From Gammaproteobacteria bacterium (GTDB taxonomy: Bacteria; Pseudomonadota; Gammaproteobacteria; JACKNK01): a stretch of 64,000 nt of DNA. Shown here piece by piece: positions 8,019 through 16,753 of this stretch. The stretch is from the NCBI GenBank assembly GCA_024234895.1, contig JACKNJ010000010.1, positions 1-64,000 of the forward strand. The letters are read 5' to 3'. The stretch's first letter is position 1. The number at the start of each line of letters is the position of its first letter. The position numbers were made by a program, and so were the translations under genes. Under the pieces are notes generated by a model. The model worked only from the letters and a program-made list of their open reading frames with translations. It made no database searches and was not told the DNA's origin.

Positions 8019-8618
8019 ATGCAAGACACCGTGATCGATCTGATCCGCCACGGCGAGCCGGTCGGCGGACGCGCCTTCCGCGGCCACGGCATCGACGACC
8101 CGCTCAGCGAAAAAGGCTGGAGTCAGATGTGGGCCGCTGTCGGCGACGCCAACCACTGGGATGTCATCGTCACCTCGCCGCTGGCACGCTGCCGCGCCTT
8201 CGCCGACCAGCTCGGCGCCAGACACGCGCTGCCCGTCCACGTCGACGACAAGCTCCGCGAGGTTGGCTTCGGCAGCTGGGAAGGCCGCACGCCGGACGAA
8301 CTCCAGGCCGACAGCAGCGCCGGCTACGACGCCTTCTACGCCGACCCGGTCAACAATCGTCCCGCCGGCGCCGAACCCCTGCCCGACTTCGGCGCACGGG
8401 TCGCCGCCGCCATCGACGACATCCTGTTCGCGCACGCCACCCGCCGCGTGCTCGTCGTCGCCCACGCCGGCGTGATCCGCGCCGCGCTCGGCCACGCGAT
8501 GCAGACCGCCCCCGCCGTCTGGTATCGCGCCCGCGTCGACAACGCCGGCCTCACCCGCCTGCGCGCCACCCGTCACGGGCTCCAGCTGGACTTCCACAAC
8601 CGTCGCAGGCTCGACTGA
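8019..8618 (+). CDS. Histidine phosphatase family protein
   Basis: The 199-residue protein has the phosphohistidine motif LIRHGEP at residues 7-13, the second arginine region SPLARCRAFADQL, REVGFGSWEGRT, and the second catalytic histidine in VVAHAGVIRAALG. This layout fits the CobC/GpmB branch of the phosphoglycerate-mutase-like superfamily, which removes phosphate from small molecules such as alpha-ribazole phosphate. No cobalamin genes are adjacent, so the substrate is unknown. It starts at ATG 8019 and converges with the SDR gene on the other strand. Confidence 0.9.
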   Translation: MQDTVIDLIRHGEPVGGRAFRGHGIDDPLSEKGWSQMWAAVGDANHWDVIVTSPLARCRAFADQLGARHALPVHVDDKLREVGFGSWEGRTPDELQADSSAGYDAFYADPVNNRPAGAEPLPDFGARVAAAIDDILFAHATRRVLVVAHAGVIRAALGHAMQTAPAVWYRARVDNAGLTRLRATRHGLQLDFHNRRRLD

Positions 8619-8626
8619 AGCCCCGG

Positions 8627-9334
8627 TCATCCGCGCAGGGCGCCCAGCCCTCCGTCGACGTTCAACACCTGCCCGGTGACGAAGCGGCTGTCCGCACCGA
8701 GCAGGTACTCGATCGCGGCCGCGATATCGTCTGCCGTGCCGATCGTCCGCAACGGGTGCCGGCTTGCCGCCATGTCGCGTTGCTTGTCGGAAGTCAGCAG
8801 ACGCCCGGCCATCGGCGTATCGGTCAAGGACGGCGCGACCACGTTGACGCGGACATGGGGCGCCAGTTCCGCCGCCAGCGCGCGGCCCAGCCCCTCGACC
8901 GCACCCTTGGCCACCGCGATCGAGGCATGCATGCCCAGCCCGGTGCGCGCGGCGACGCTGGACACCAGCACGATGGCGGCCCCCTCCCCCGATTCCGCCG
9001 CCGCCCGCAGATCGGGAAGCATGGCCTGCACGGCCTTCACCGCGCCGACCACGTTGATTTCGAAGTCATCGCGAAAATCCCGCGCGGACAGCCGCCCGAT
9101 CGGCGCCAGGCGGATTGAACCGGGCAGATAGACCAGCCCGTTGCAGCGCTTGCCGGTGGCGGCTTCCGGAAACGGGTCGCAGGTCGCGTCCCAGACATGG
9201 TGGCCGGCCGGGTTCGCGACCTCGCTCCGTCGCGACAGGGTCAGCACCGACGCGCCATCACCCCGCAGGCGGGCCACCAATGCCCTGCCGATACCGGACG
9301 ACCCGCCGACCACGCAGTAATTTCGATCAGGCAT
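8627..9334 (-). CDS. SDR-family protein lacking the catalytic tyrosine
   Basis: This 235-residue Rossmann protein has the cofactor glycine motif GGSSGIG (residues 10-16), the NVVGA segment and a C-terminal dimerisation motif FVTGQVLNVDGG. The serine of the catalytic triad is present (VSSVAAR, Ser126) and the lysine is at 143, but the tyrosine that should sit four residues before the lysine is isoleucine (SIAVAKGAVEG, Ile139). It may have another chemistry or act as a non-catalytic cofactor-binding protein. Its start at 9334 has GGGAG upstream. It lies divergent from the DUF393 operon and probably belongs to the same cluster. Confidence 0.9.
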   Translation of the reverse strand: MPDRNYCVVGGSSGIGRALVARLRGDGASVLTLSRRSEVANPAGHHVWDATCDPFPEAATGKRCNGLVYLPGSIRLAPIGRLSARDFRDDFEINVVGAVKAVQAMLPDLRAAAESGEGAAIVLVSSVAARTGLGMHASIAVAKGAVEGLGRALAAELAPHVRVNVVAPSLTDTPMAGRLLTSDKQRDMAASRHPLRTIGTADDIAAAIEYLLGADSRFVTGQVLNVDGGLGALRG

Positions 9335-9400
9335 ATCGATCTCCCATGGTCATTTTATGGACAACACGAACGATAATTGGCCAGGAATACCGTAAAATCC

Positions 9401-9423
9401 AGCTACAATAAATGTTCAATTCC
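9401..9423 (+). promoter_or_regulatory. Candidate operator/promoter element in front of the DUF393 operon
   Basis: The sequence AGCTACAATAAATG followed by TTCAATTCC matches 16 of 23 bases, in the matching orientation relative to its operon, with the element at 21019-21041 in front of the FAD-oxidoreductase operon. The strongest shared core is TGTTCAATT. TACAAT could also serve as a -10 box. Because a MerR/LitR-like regulator is encoded in the second operon, I infer a shared regulator site. Confidence 0.45.
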
Positions 9424-9445
9424 GGTTCATCAAAAGGCCATTGAA

Positions 9446-9946
9446 ATGCCAACCCAGACCAGGACCCTGCCAACGCTGACCGTCTTCTTCGATGGCGGCT
9501 GCCCGCTGTGCAGCCGGGAGATCGATCATTACCGCCGCATCGAACGCCGCCAGCCGGGCGCCCCACTGATCCGCTGGGCCGACATCACCGCCGGACAGGA
9601 CCCGCTGGGGCAACACGGCATCAGCCTCCAGGAAGCCATGACCCTCCTGCACGCAATCGATACCGATGGGGTCCGGCATGTCGGGGCGCCCGCGTTCGTC
9701 CAGATCTGGTCGCGCCTGCCTTACTACCACCTGCTTGCCAGGACGACCACCGCACTGCGCCTGACCGGCCTGCTGGACATCGCCTACCGGCGCTTCGCCA
9801 GCTGGCGGTACCGGCGACGCGCGGCCGCCTCGCTCGGCGAATGCGTTGGTGGCGTATGCCCGCTGCCGGGCACCGGTGAAAGCCTTCCGGAAAGTGAGCA
9901 GAGCGACCGGAAAGCCGGTGCCGAGACAAACCGTCAATCTCCGTAG
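9446..9946 (+). CDS. DUF393 thiol-disulfide-oxidoreductase-like protein
   Basis: 166 residues starting at ATG 9446, with an early thioredoxin-like motif LTVFFDGGCPLCSREIDHY (Cys19, Cys22), the signature of DUF393 (DCC family). The middle reads QEAMTLLHAIDTDG and GAPAFVQIWSRLPYY, also family-typical. The C-terminal part is basic and may contact the membrane. It is the first gene of a plus-strand operon. DUF393 members often sit near photolyase and cfa-like genes, as here. Substrate unknown. Confidence 0.88.
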   Translation: MPTQTRTLPTLTVFFDGGCPLCSREIDHYRRIERRQPGAPLIRWADITAGQDPLGQHGISLQEAMTLLHAIDTDGVRHVGAPAFVQIWSRLPYYHLLARTTTALRLTGLLDIAYRRFASWRYRRRAAASLGECVGGVCPLPGTGESLPESEQSDRKAGAETNRQSP

Positions 9947-10007
9947 GGTTGCATCAGCTCTTTTCATGTTCAAAATCTGGTCATCGATTCAGAAGACCGA
10001 GATCGCG

Positions 10008-11222
10008 ATGACCCTGCTTGCCAGACTCACCGAACGCCTGACCCACCTTGCCGAGCGCGGCGCCCTGCCGGACGCGCTCACCCGTGCCGGCATCCGGACC
10101 CTGCTCCGCGACCGGCTGCAAACCCTCCATGGCGACGACTGCGAACTCCGCTCCGAGTACACGGGCGACTTCCTGAACCTGATGCGCATGTCGCCATGCG
10201 CGGTCGTGCCGGAGAAGGCCAACGCGCAGCACTACGAACTCCCGCCGACCTTCTTCGCGACCGTGCTCGGCGAACATCGAAAGTACAGCTGCGCCTACTG
10301 GGGCCCGACTCACGACCTGCCCGACCTGAACAGCGCCGAAGCCGCCGCGCTGGAAATGACCTGTCTGCGCGCCGGCATCGCGGACGGCATGCGCATCCTC
10401 GAACTCGGCTGCGGGTGGGGATCGCTGAGCCTGTGGATCGCCCGCCACTATCCGAACGCCCAGGTCGTGGCCGTTTCCAACTCCGCCCAGCAGGGTGAGT
10501 CGATCCGGCAGCGGGCCAACGCGGAAAGCCTGACCAACCTGCATGTCGTGACCGCCGACATGAACGCCTTCGATCCGCGCCACGCACTCGCCGGGCTCGC
10601 GAGCCGTTCCACGGCTCACGCCGCGATGCTCGACGAGGGCTTCGATCGCGTGGTCTCACTGGAGATGTTCGAACACATGCGCAACTGGCCGGAACTGTTC
10701 GCCCGCATTCACAACTGGCTACGCCCGGGCGGGCGCTTTTTCATGCATGTGTTCTGTCACCGGGACACGCCCTACGATTTCGCGGCGCACGGTGGCAACG
10801 ACTGGATGGAACAGCATTTCTTCAGCGGCGGAATCATGCCCAGCGACAGCCTCGCCCTGCAGTGCCAGCGGGATCTGCGTCTGCGCCGGCAATGGCGCTG
10901 GAACGGTCGGCATTACCAACGCACCGCGAACGCCTGGCTCGCACGCATGGACGCCAACCGACACGTCCTCGCGCCGCTGTTCGACGCGACGTATGGCGCC
11001 GAGGCATCGATCTGGTGGCAGCGCTGGCGCCTGTTCTTCATGGCCTGCGCGGAGCTGTTCGGCTACGACCATGGCCAGCAGTGGTGGGTAAGCCACTACC
11101 TGTTCGAGCGCCCGGTCCAGTCACTCGATGCCCGCCCGACACATCGCTTCCCGACCGTTCACGACGGCGGCCGGCCCACCGCCAGCAAAGCGGCGACGCC
11201 CGCCGACCGTGAGGCCGCCTGA
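10008..11222 (+). CDS. SAM-dependent methyltransferase, cyclopropane-synthase-like
   Basis: About 404 residues. The SAM-binding motif is MRILELGCGWGSLSLWIA, followed by VVAVSNSAQQ, FDRVVSLEMFEHMRNW and LRPGGRFFMHVF, as in the Cfa/coclaurine-N-methyltransferase group. NAQHYELPPTFF and YSCAYWGP match the lipid-binding N-terminal region of that group. It probably modifies unsaturated fatty acyl chains or a related lipid. The start is unsure: ATG 10008 (MTLLARL) is preferred, ATG 9966 is possible. Its stop overlaps the DUF1295 start (TGATG), so the genes are coupled. Confidence 0.88.
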   Translation: MTLLARLTERLTHLAERGALPDALTRAGIRTLLRDRLQTLHGDDCELRSEYTGDFLNLMRMSPCAVVPEKANAQHYELPPTFFATVLGEHRKYSCAYWGPTHDLPDLNSAEAAALEMTCLRAGIADGMRILELGCGWGSLSLWIARHYPNAQVVAVSNSAQQGESIRQRANAESLTNLHVVTADMNAFDPRHALAGLASRSTAHAAMLDEGFDRVVSLEMFEHMRNWPELFARIHNWLRPGGRFFMHVFCHRDTPYDFAAHGGNDWMEQHFFSGGIMPSDSLALQCQRDLRLRRQWRWNGRHYQRTANAWLARMDANRHVLAPLFDATYGAEASIWWQRWRLFFMACAELFGYDHGQQWWVSHYLFERPVQSLDARPTHRFPTVHDGGRPTASKAATPADREAA

Positions 11223-11998
11223 TGTTCGACCCGGGCATCTGGATCGGGGCACTGCCTGCGATGCTGAGCGTCGCGCTGCTGTTCTGGCTGCTGAGCGTCA
11301 AGCTCGCCGACGTGAGCATCGTCGACATCCTCTGGGCGCCGTTCTTCCTGCTCGCCGCCCTCGCCTATGCCCTGGCCAACCCGGCGGAAACGCCGCGCGA
11401 GGCGCTGGTGCTGGCGATGGTCGCGATCTGGTCCCTGCGCCTGGCCGCGCACATCGCGGTGCGAAGCCACGGCCATGGCGAGGACCGCCGCTATCAGGCC
11501 ATCCGCGCCCGTAACGAGCCCGGCTTCCGCTGGAAGAGTTTGTACATCGTGTTCGCGTTACAGGCGGGGCTCGCCTGGATCATCTCCCTGCCGCTGCTGG
11601 GCGCGACGCTGTCGCCCGCGCCGCTCGGCTGGCTGGACGCCATCGGCGTCACGCTCTGGCTGATCGGCTTCAGCGTCGAAACCGTCGCCGACGGCCAGTT
11701 GCAACGCTTCCGGAACCGCCCGGACAGCGCCGGCAAGGTGCTCGACACCGGCCTCTGGCGCTACAGCCGCCATCCGAATTATTTCGGCGAATGCCTGCTC
11801 TGGTGGGGCTTCTACCTGATCGCGCTGTCCGCCGGCGCGTGGTGGAGCTTGCCCGGCCCGCTTCTGATGACCCTCTTCCTGCTGCGCGTATCCGGCGTGA
11901 CCCTGCTGGAGAGCGACATCGCCGAACGCCGCCCGGCGTATCGGGAGTACCAGCGCCGCACTTCAGCCTTCCTGCCGCTGCCCAGGCGGACGTCATGA
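11222..11998 (+). CDS. DUF1295 membrane protein, steroid-5-alpha-reductase-like
   Basis: 258 residues with about six hydrophobic segments. The C-terminal signature DTGLWRYSRHPNYFGECLLWWGFYL is typical of DUF1295 and related isoprenylcysteine-methyltransferase/steroid-reductase-like membrane enzymes. The substrate in bacteria is unknown; the neighbouring Cfa-like enzyme suggests a role in lipid modification. It overlaps the upstream gene by one base (TGATG) and the downstream lipocalin by four (ATGA), which indicates a tight operon. Confidence 0.9.
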   Translation: MFDPGIWIGALPAMLSVALLFWLLSVKLADVSIVDILWAPFFLLAALAYALANPAETPREALVLAMVAIWSLRLAAHIAVRSHGHGEDRRYQAIRARNEPGFRWKSLYIVFALQAGLAWIISLPLLGATLSPAPLGWLDAIGVTLWLIGFSVETVADGQLQRFRNRPDSAGKVLDTGLWRYSRHPNYFGECLLWWGFYLIALSAGAWWSLPGPLLMTLFLLRVSGVTLLESDIAERRPAYREYQRRTSAFLPLPRRTS

Positions 11999-12543
11999 TC
12001 CGGCTGCTCGCGGTTCTATTGGCATCGCTGGCGATCGGCGGTTGCGCGACCTCCCGCGATCTGCCGCCGCTGCCGCTCGCGGAATATGTCGACCTGGATC
12101 GCTTCATGGGGCGCTGGTACGTGATCGGCCACATCCCGACCTTCCTCGACGACGATCACATCAACGGTGTCGAGCACTACGCCCGCAATCCGGACGACAG
12201 CATCGCCACCACCTACACCTTCCAGGCCGGCAGCGTCGACGCACCGCGCGACACCATGTCCCCGACCGGCTTCGTGCGCCCCGACCTGCACCCCGGCAAC
12301 GCGGTATGGGGCATGCAGTTCCTCTGGCCGATCAGGGCCGACTACCGCATCGCCTGGCTGGCGCCGGATTACCACGCGGTGATCGTCGCCCGCGAGGCCC
12401 GCGACCATGTCTGGCTGATGGCCCGTACCCCGGACTTGCCCGCCGACGAACTCGCCGCCCTGAAACAGCGGATCGCCGACATGGGTCACGACATGCGTGC
12501 CTGGCGCGACATGCCGCAACCCGGCCCCTACCCGCCGACCTGA
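11995..12543 (+). CDS. Lipocalin family lipoprotein (Blc-like)
   Basis: 182 residues beginning with a lipoprotein signal peptide (LLAVLLASLAIGGC; Cys at about residue 17). The lipocalin GxW motif appears as DRFMGRWYVIGHIP, followed by beta-barrel-like strands and LMARTPDLPADELAALKQR near the C-terminus, as in bacterial lipocalins. It probably sits in the outer membrane and binds lipids or lipid breakdown products. The ATGA overlap with the DUF1295 gene supports the start. Its place next to fatty-acid-modifying genes fits a membrane repair or stress role. Confidence 0.9.
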   Translation: MIRLLAVLLASLAIGGCATSRDLPPLPLAEYVDLDRFMGRWYVIGHIPTFLDDDHINGVEHYARNPDDSIATTYTFQAGSVDAPRDTMSPTGFVRPDLHPGNAVWGMQFLWPIRADYRIAWLAPDYHAVIVAREARDHVWLMARTPDLPADELAALKQRIADMGHDMRAWRDMPQPGPYPPT

Positions 12544-12597
12544 ATCCCGGCAACCGATCCCCCAAGCCCACCCCACAACCCCGAGGTGAATCACGCC

Positions 12598-13203
12598 ATG
12601 ACCAGAACCCCGATCCGTGCGCTGACCCTGTCCACCGTGGCCCTGGCCCTCACAGTGGCAGCGACCGGCGCCAACGCCTTCTTCTGCAATCGTGGTCCTG
12701 CCAACTCCTACGGATCCGGCCTGCCGATGGGCTACGGCCCGGCGCCCTATGGCCCGATGAACTACGGCGCCCTGCGACCGGTGTATGGCCCGATCGGCGC
12801 GACGCTGCCCGGCCAGTACGCCGCCCCGGCGCTCGCTGCGCCAACGCCCGCTGCGTGGAACCCGATGGCCAATCCGGTCGCGCCAAATCCCACACTGCCA
12901 CCGATCGATGCCGGCAAGGTCGGCAGCAAGCAACAGGCGGCCGCCGGGACGGAAGGCGCATCGGTCAACATTCGCGGCATGCAGTTCCAGCCGTCGGTGA
13001 TCACCATCAAGGCCGGGGAGCGCGTCACCTGGTCGCAGAACGCGCCGATGCCCCATACCGTGACCAGCACCGACGGCACCACGATCAACTCCGGTCGCCT
13101 GTCCGCCGGCCAGACCTTCACCCATACCTTCGACGCACCGGGCACCTACGAGTACTACTGTGAACTCCATCCCGGCATGAAAGGCAGCGTGGTCGTCAAC
13201 TGA
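12598..13203 (+). CDS. Exported cupredoxin (plastocyanin-like) protein
   Basis: 201 residues. A GAGGTGA ribosome site lies 8 bases before ATG 12598, which decides the start over an in-frame GTG at 12586. A signal peptide ends near ATGANA. A Pro/Gly/Ala-rich linker of about 75 residues follows, then a C-terminal cupredoxin domain with type 1 copper ligands in order: His in MPHTVTS, then Cys, His and Met in YYCELHPGMKG. It is probably a periplasmic electron carrier or copper-binding protein. Last gene of the plus operon, with a 54-bp gap from the lipocalin. Confidence 0.9.
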   Translation: MTRTPIRALTLSTVALALTVAATGANAFFCNRGPANSYGSGLPMGYGPAPYGPMNYGALRPVYGPIGATLPGQYAAPALAAPTPAAWNPMANPVAPNPTLPPIDAGKVGSKQQAAAGTEGASVNIRGMQFQPSVITIKAGERVTWSQNAPMPHTVTSTDGTTINSGRLSAGQTFTHTFDAPGTYEYYCELHPGMKGSVVVN

Positions 13204-13299
13204 TCGCACGCAGACAAGCTGCGGGAAGCCGCCCGGCAAGGAAGCCGGGCGGAATGCTCACAACCCAAGAGGGTGGCCATTCGGGGTTCGTGCTTCCCC

Positions 13300-13372
13300 G
13301 TAGGAGCGGCTTCAGCCGCGATGGACGTCAACGATCATTCCGGGTGCCGATCGCGGCTGAAGCCGCTCCTAC
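13300..13372. repeat. REP-type palindrome
   Basis: The left arm GTAGGAGCGGCTTCAGCCGC and right arm GCGGCTGAAGCCGCTCCTAC are perfect complements, and each arm also contains its own small palindrome (GCGGCTTCAGCCGC). The spacer is about 30 bases. The same arms recur at 33297, 45174 and 49603, with a degenerate pair at 22086 and a half copy near 38296. It lies between the cupredoxin and GNAT genes. Confidence 0.92.
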
Positions 13373-13484
13373 GGGTCGCCGATTCACGGCCCATGTCCAA
13401 AGCCACGATCCAAGGATTTTTCAAACAGCCTCTGAACCCTGCCCGAATAGATCAGAGGCCCCCCTGACGCGGGAGATGAGCGCC

Positions 13485-14027
13485 ATGAGCAGCCACTTCG
13501 CGGAACAATCGCATCACGACGAACCGCCCTTGATGATCCGCCCCGTCAGCCGGGACGATCTCGACGGCGTCAATGGCGTCATCACCGCCGCCGTCATGGG
13601 CTGGCCGCTGGCCGAGCGCGTCAAGCGCATGGTGCTCGCGCTCTACCTTTATGACTTCCACGACCTCGAACACATGGACATGCTGGTCGCCACCCGCGCC
13701 GGCGAGGTCATCGCCGTCTGCGCCCTGGAGACCCTCGAGGAACGCGACATCCCGGCGGAATGCCTGCGCGTCGCCGAAGCCGGGCACCGCAAGCAGGCCA
13801 GCCTCCTGCACGGGCTCTACGTGCTCCCCGATCAACAGGGCAAAGGCATCGGCCACCGCCTCTGGCGGCTCTGCGTCGACCGCGCCCGCAAACAAGGTCA
13901 TTGCGGTCTCCTCGTTCGCGCCCAGGCGCAAGCCATCGGCTTCTTCCGCAAGGCCGGCATGACCGAACTCCAGGTCAGTGACAAAAGCCGCGACTACGCG
14001 CACCGGTTCTGGTTGCCGCTGAGCTGA
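13485..14027 (+). CDS. GNAT family N-acetyltransferase
   Basis: 180 residues from ATG 13485, chosen because GGGAG lies 9 bases upstream; ATG 13476 is in frame but overlaps that site. The acetyl-CoA-binding signature is LHGLYVLPDQQGKGIGHRLW, with the Q-G-K-G-I-G loop, followed by CGLLVRAQAQAIGFFRKAGMTEL, a typical GNAT ending. Substrate unknown. It lies alone between a REP element and the photolyase gene on the opposite strand. Confidence 0.88.
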   Translation: MSSHFAEQSHHDEPPLMIRPVSRDDLDGVNGVITAAVMGWPLAERVKRMVLALYLYDFHDLEHMDMLVATRAGEVIAVCALETLEERDIPAECLRVAEAGHRKQASLLHGLYVLPDQQGKGIGHRLWRLCVDRARKQGHCGLLVRAQAQAIGFFRKAGMTELQVSDKSRDYAHRFWLPLS

Positions 14028-14071
14028 TCCCGAGGCGGGACGCGATCGTCATCCACCGCGTTCCCGCCCGC

Positions 14072-15628
14072 TCAAACCCCCAGCGAGTCAAGCAAGGCAT
14101 CGCCCTGGCGCACGATGCGCGCCTGGGTCGCTCGATCGATGCGTGCCAGGTTCCGCCACTGCAAGGCGGTACGCGGGTGCTCGGCGAATCGGTTCGCGTG
14201 GCGGATCAGAAAACGCCAGTAAAGCGTCGTGAACGGGCAGGCACCCTCGCCGACCGATCTGCCCGGATCGTAGCGGCAGCCGTCGCAGTAGTTGCTCATG
14301 CGCTGGATGTATTTGCCGCTGGCGACGTAGGGCTTGGAGGCCATCACCCCGCCGTCGGCGTGCAGGGCCATGCCGATGGTGTTCGGCGCTTCCACCCATT
14401 CGACGGCATCGACGTAGATCGCGAGATACCACTCATGCACCTCGCGGGGGCGGATGCCTGCGAGCAGCGCGAACAGGCCGGTGACCATCAGGCGCTGGAT
14501 GTGGTGCGCGTAGCCGTGTCCAAGGGTCTGGCCGATCACCTCGCGCAGGCAGTTCATGTCGGTGGCGGCGGTCCAGTAGAAGCCGGGCAGCGGTCGGTCG
14601 GCGTCCAGCGCGTTGACGTCGAGGTAATCGGGCATGTGCCGCCAATAGATGCCGCGCACGTATTCGCGCCAGCCCAGCACCTGGCGGATGAAACCCTCGA
14701 CGCTTTCGATGGGCGCGTGCCCATCCCGGAAGGCCTGCTCGGCGGCGGCGATGACCTCCGCCGGCGATAGCAGCTTCAGGTTCATCGCCGCGGACAGTCG
14801 CGCATGGCTCAACCACGGCTGCCCGGTCCACATCGCGTCCTGGTGCGCGCCGAAACCCGGCAGGCGTTCGGCGATGAAATCGGCGAGGGCTTCCCTCGCC
14901 TGCTCAGGGGTGACTGGCCAGTCGAATTCATCCAGTCGTCCGGGATGATCGGCGAATCGTTGCCGAACCAGACCGATCACCTCGCGGGTGAGCGCATCGG
15001 GCGGGAAGCGGCGCGGGGGCACCAGCAATCCCGGCCCGTGGCGACCGAAACTCCGGCGGTTGGCGCGGTCGAAATTCCATTGCCCGCCGACCGGCCCGGT
15101 GCCGTCCATCAGCACACCCAGCCGGCGGCGCTGATCGCGATAGAAGAACTCCATGCGCAGTTGCTGGCGGCCTTGCGCCCAGGCCGCGAAACGATCGCGG
15201 GAGACGAGGAAGTGCGGGTCCGGCAACACCGTCAGCTGAAGCCCGTGGGCACCGGCCACGCCCGCGATCGCGCCCGCCACGCCCCACTCGCCGGCCTCGA
15301 CCATGACCATTTCCGAGACCCGCGCGTCGGCGAGAAACCGGTCCAGCGCCGCCGCGAGCGAATCGCCGGACGAATCTTCCGGCGCCGGGCCATCTTCCAG
15401 CGCCCGGTAATGCACCGTGACGCCGCGTGCCCGGAGGGCGTCGCGATGATGTCGCATGGCGGTCAGGAACAAGGCGATACGCGCCTTGTGCGACCAGACC
15501 CGGCGGGCCTCGCCGGCGACCTCGGCCATCCACACCGCGTCGCGAGCGGGCTCGAAACCGTCATGCCAGGGTGCCTCGGGATCGAGCTGATCGCCCAGCA
15601 CCACGACCAGTCGCCGGATCGTGCTCAC
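14072..15628 (-). CDS. Iron-sulfur bacterial cryptochrome / (6-4) photolyase-like protein
   Basis: 518 residues. The C-terminal catalytic half binds FAD and shows GYAHHIQRLMVTGLFALL, EWYLAIYVDAVEWVE and MASKPYVASGKYIQRMSNYC. Four cysteines at 360, 448, 451 and 464 have spacings of 88, 3 and 13 residues, the spacing I recall for the [4Fe-4S] site of Agrobacterium PhrB, so this is very likely an FeS-BCP/CryPro protein that repairs (6-4) photoproducts or senses light. The N-terminal domain (VVVLGDQLDPEAP) carries the antenna fold. GTG start at 15628 with GGGAGG 7 bases upstream. It follows the MerR gene by about 120 bp. Confidence 0.95.
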   Translation of the reverse strand: MSTIRRLVVVLGDQLDPEAPWHDGFEPARDAVWMAEVAGEARRVWSHKARIALFLTAMRHHRDALRARGVTVHYRALEDGPAPEDSSGDSLAAALDRFLADARVSEMVMVEAGEWGVAGAIAGVAGAHGLQLTVLPDPHFLVSRDRFAAWAQGRQQLRMEFFYRDQRRRLGVLMDGTGPVGGQWNFDRANRRSFGRHGPGLLVPPRRFPPDALTREVIGLVRQRFADHPGRLDEFDWPVTPEQAREALADFIAERLPGFGAHQDAMWTGQPWLSHARLSAAMNLKLLSPAEVIAAAEQAFRDGHAPIESVEGFIRQVLGWREYVRGIYWRHMPDYLDVNALDADRPLPGFYWTAATDMNCLREVIGQTLGHGYAHHIQRLMVTGLFALLAGIRPREVHEWYLAIYVDAVEWVEAPNTIGMALHADGGVMASKPYVASGKYIQRMSNYCDGCRYDPGRSVGEGACPFTTLYWRFLIRHANRFAEHPRTALQWRNLARIDRATQARIVRQGDALLDSLGV

Positions 15629-15749
15629 GGCTGCCCTCCCAGGGTAAACATCGCGTTGCCGCGCCTCGTCAATCGCGCCGGCTCGCTCGCCCGGATACGC
15701 CGCGCGGCGGCGACCGATGGCGTTGCGGACGGCCAGCCCGTCGAATCCG

Positions 15750-16745
15750 TCAGGCGTCCCTGGCCGGGTCGGCCTCGCCGATCTCCAGGCCTTCCGCCTC
15801 GGCGAGATGCAGCAGGGCCTCCTCCATGAGCTTGCGCGCCTTGGCGGTGGTCACGCGCAGATAGGCGTGCAACGCGGCGTCCTCGACGGTGGCGTTCTGG
15901 CATTGCGCGCTGTAGTACTCGAAGCGGCTCAGGTTCATGACCAGATCGGCCAGATGGCGCGGGCATTCGCATTTCAGCGACACCGGCATGTTGGCGACGC
16001 GGGCGAGCTCGGCATCCTCGAAGGTGCGCTCCGGCACCGGCATGTTGAGGAATTCGCCGAACTCCGGCGTCAACTCCTCGCCACGACGCACCCGCACCCT
16101 TGGCCGGCATATCCAGCGCAGTTCCTCCCAGCTGACCGGGAAGCGCAGCGGCACGATGCGGGCCGCGGTCAGCGCGTCGACATGTTCACTGGCGCCGAAC
16201 CCGTACACGACGATCGAGCGACTCGCGTTGCACTGGCGCTGCATGCCGTGGACTTCGGCCCGGGTACGCGCGTCGAGCGCCGCGTATTCGACCACCAGCA
16301 CGTCGGCGTCGATGCTCTCGCCCCGCGCGCAGGATTCCGGTCGGTCGAACATGCCGACCAGATCGATGCCGCTGTCCGCCGGGTCGTTCGGCTGCGCCGC
16401 GAAGCGTGGCGTGAGCGTCGCGCCGACCATGACCACGCGGGTCGGACCGTCATCGCCGCTCCGACCCGGCAGGGCGTCGTCGAGCATCGCATTGACCCGA
16501 TCGGCCAGCTGCCCGAGGCCCAGCGCCGCGACCGCGCTGATCGAGTCCCCGGAATCCACCAGCCGCTTGATCAGTCCGAGGCGGGCGACGTCCTCCTCGC
16601 TGTATTCACGGCTGCCGCCTTCCGTGCGCTGCGGCGTGACCACCTGATAGCGGCGTTCCCAGACGCGCAAGGTGTCGGCGGGCACGCCGGTCAGGCGCGA
16701 TACGGCGCCGATCCGGTACTGGGGGGCGGTGCTGGTCTGTTTCAT
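15750..16745 (-). CDS. MerR-family regulator, LitR-like
   Basis: 331 residues. The N-terminal MerR helix-turn-helix reads YRIGAVSRLTGVPADTLRVWERRY followed by GGSREYSEEDVARLGLIKRL. The middle (about 100-210) has a Rossmann-like pattern as in B12-binding domains, but I see no DxHxxG cobalamin motif. The C-terminus has conserved-looking cysteines at 213, 259, 261 and 282 (KCECPRHLADLVMNL). MerR proteins of this kind encoded beside photolyase and cfa-like genes are light-dependent regulators (LitR/PplR group). I infer that it controls the two operons around it. Signal and cofactor are unproven. Confidence 0.85.
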   Translation of the reverse strand: MKQTSTAPQYRIGAVSRLTGVPADTLRVWERRYQVVTPQRTEGGSREYSEEDVARLGLIKRLVDSGDSISAVAALGLGQLADRVNAMLDDALPGRSGDDGPTRVVMVGATLTPRFAAQPNDPADSGIDLVGMFDRPESCARGESIDADVLVVEYAALDARTRAEVHGMQRQCNASRSIVVYGFGASEHVDALTAARIVPLRFPVSWEELRWICRPRVRVRRGEELTPEFGEFLNMPVPERTFEDAELARVANMPVSLKCECPRHLADLVMNLSRFEYYSAQCQNATVEDAALHAYLRVTTAKARKLMEEALLHLAEAEGLEIGEADPARDA

Positions 16746-16753
16746 GGTGGAGG

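Noticed and set aside
9335..9400. ECF-type promoter (GGAATAC...CGTAAAAT) upstream of the DUF393 operon
   Set aside because: Only a partial match to extracytoplasmic sigma boxes; the shared 23-mer is the stronger signal there.
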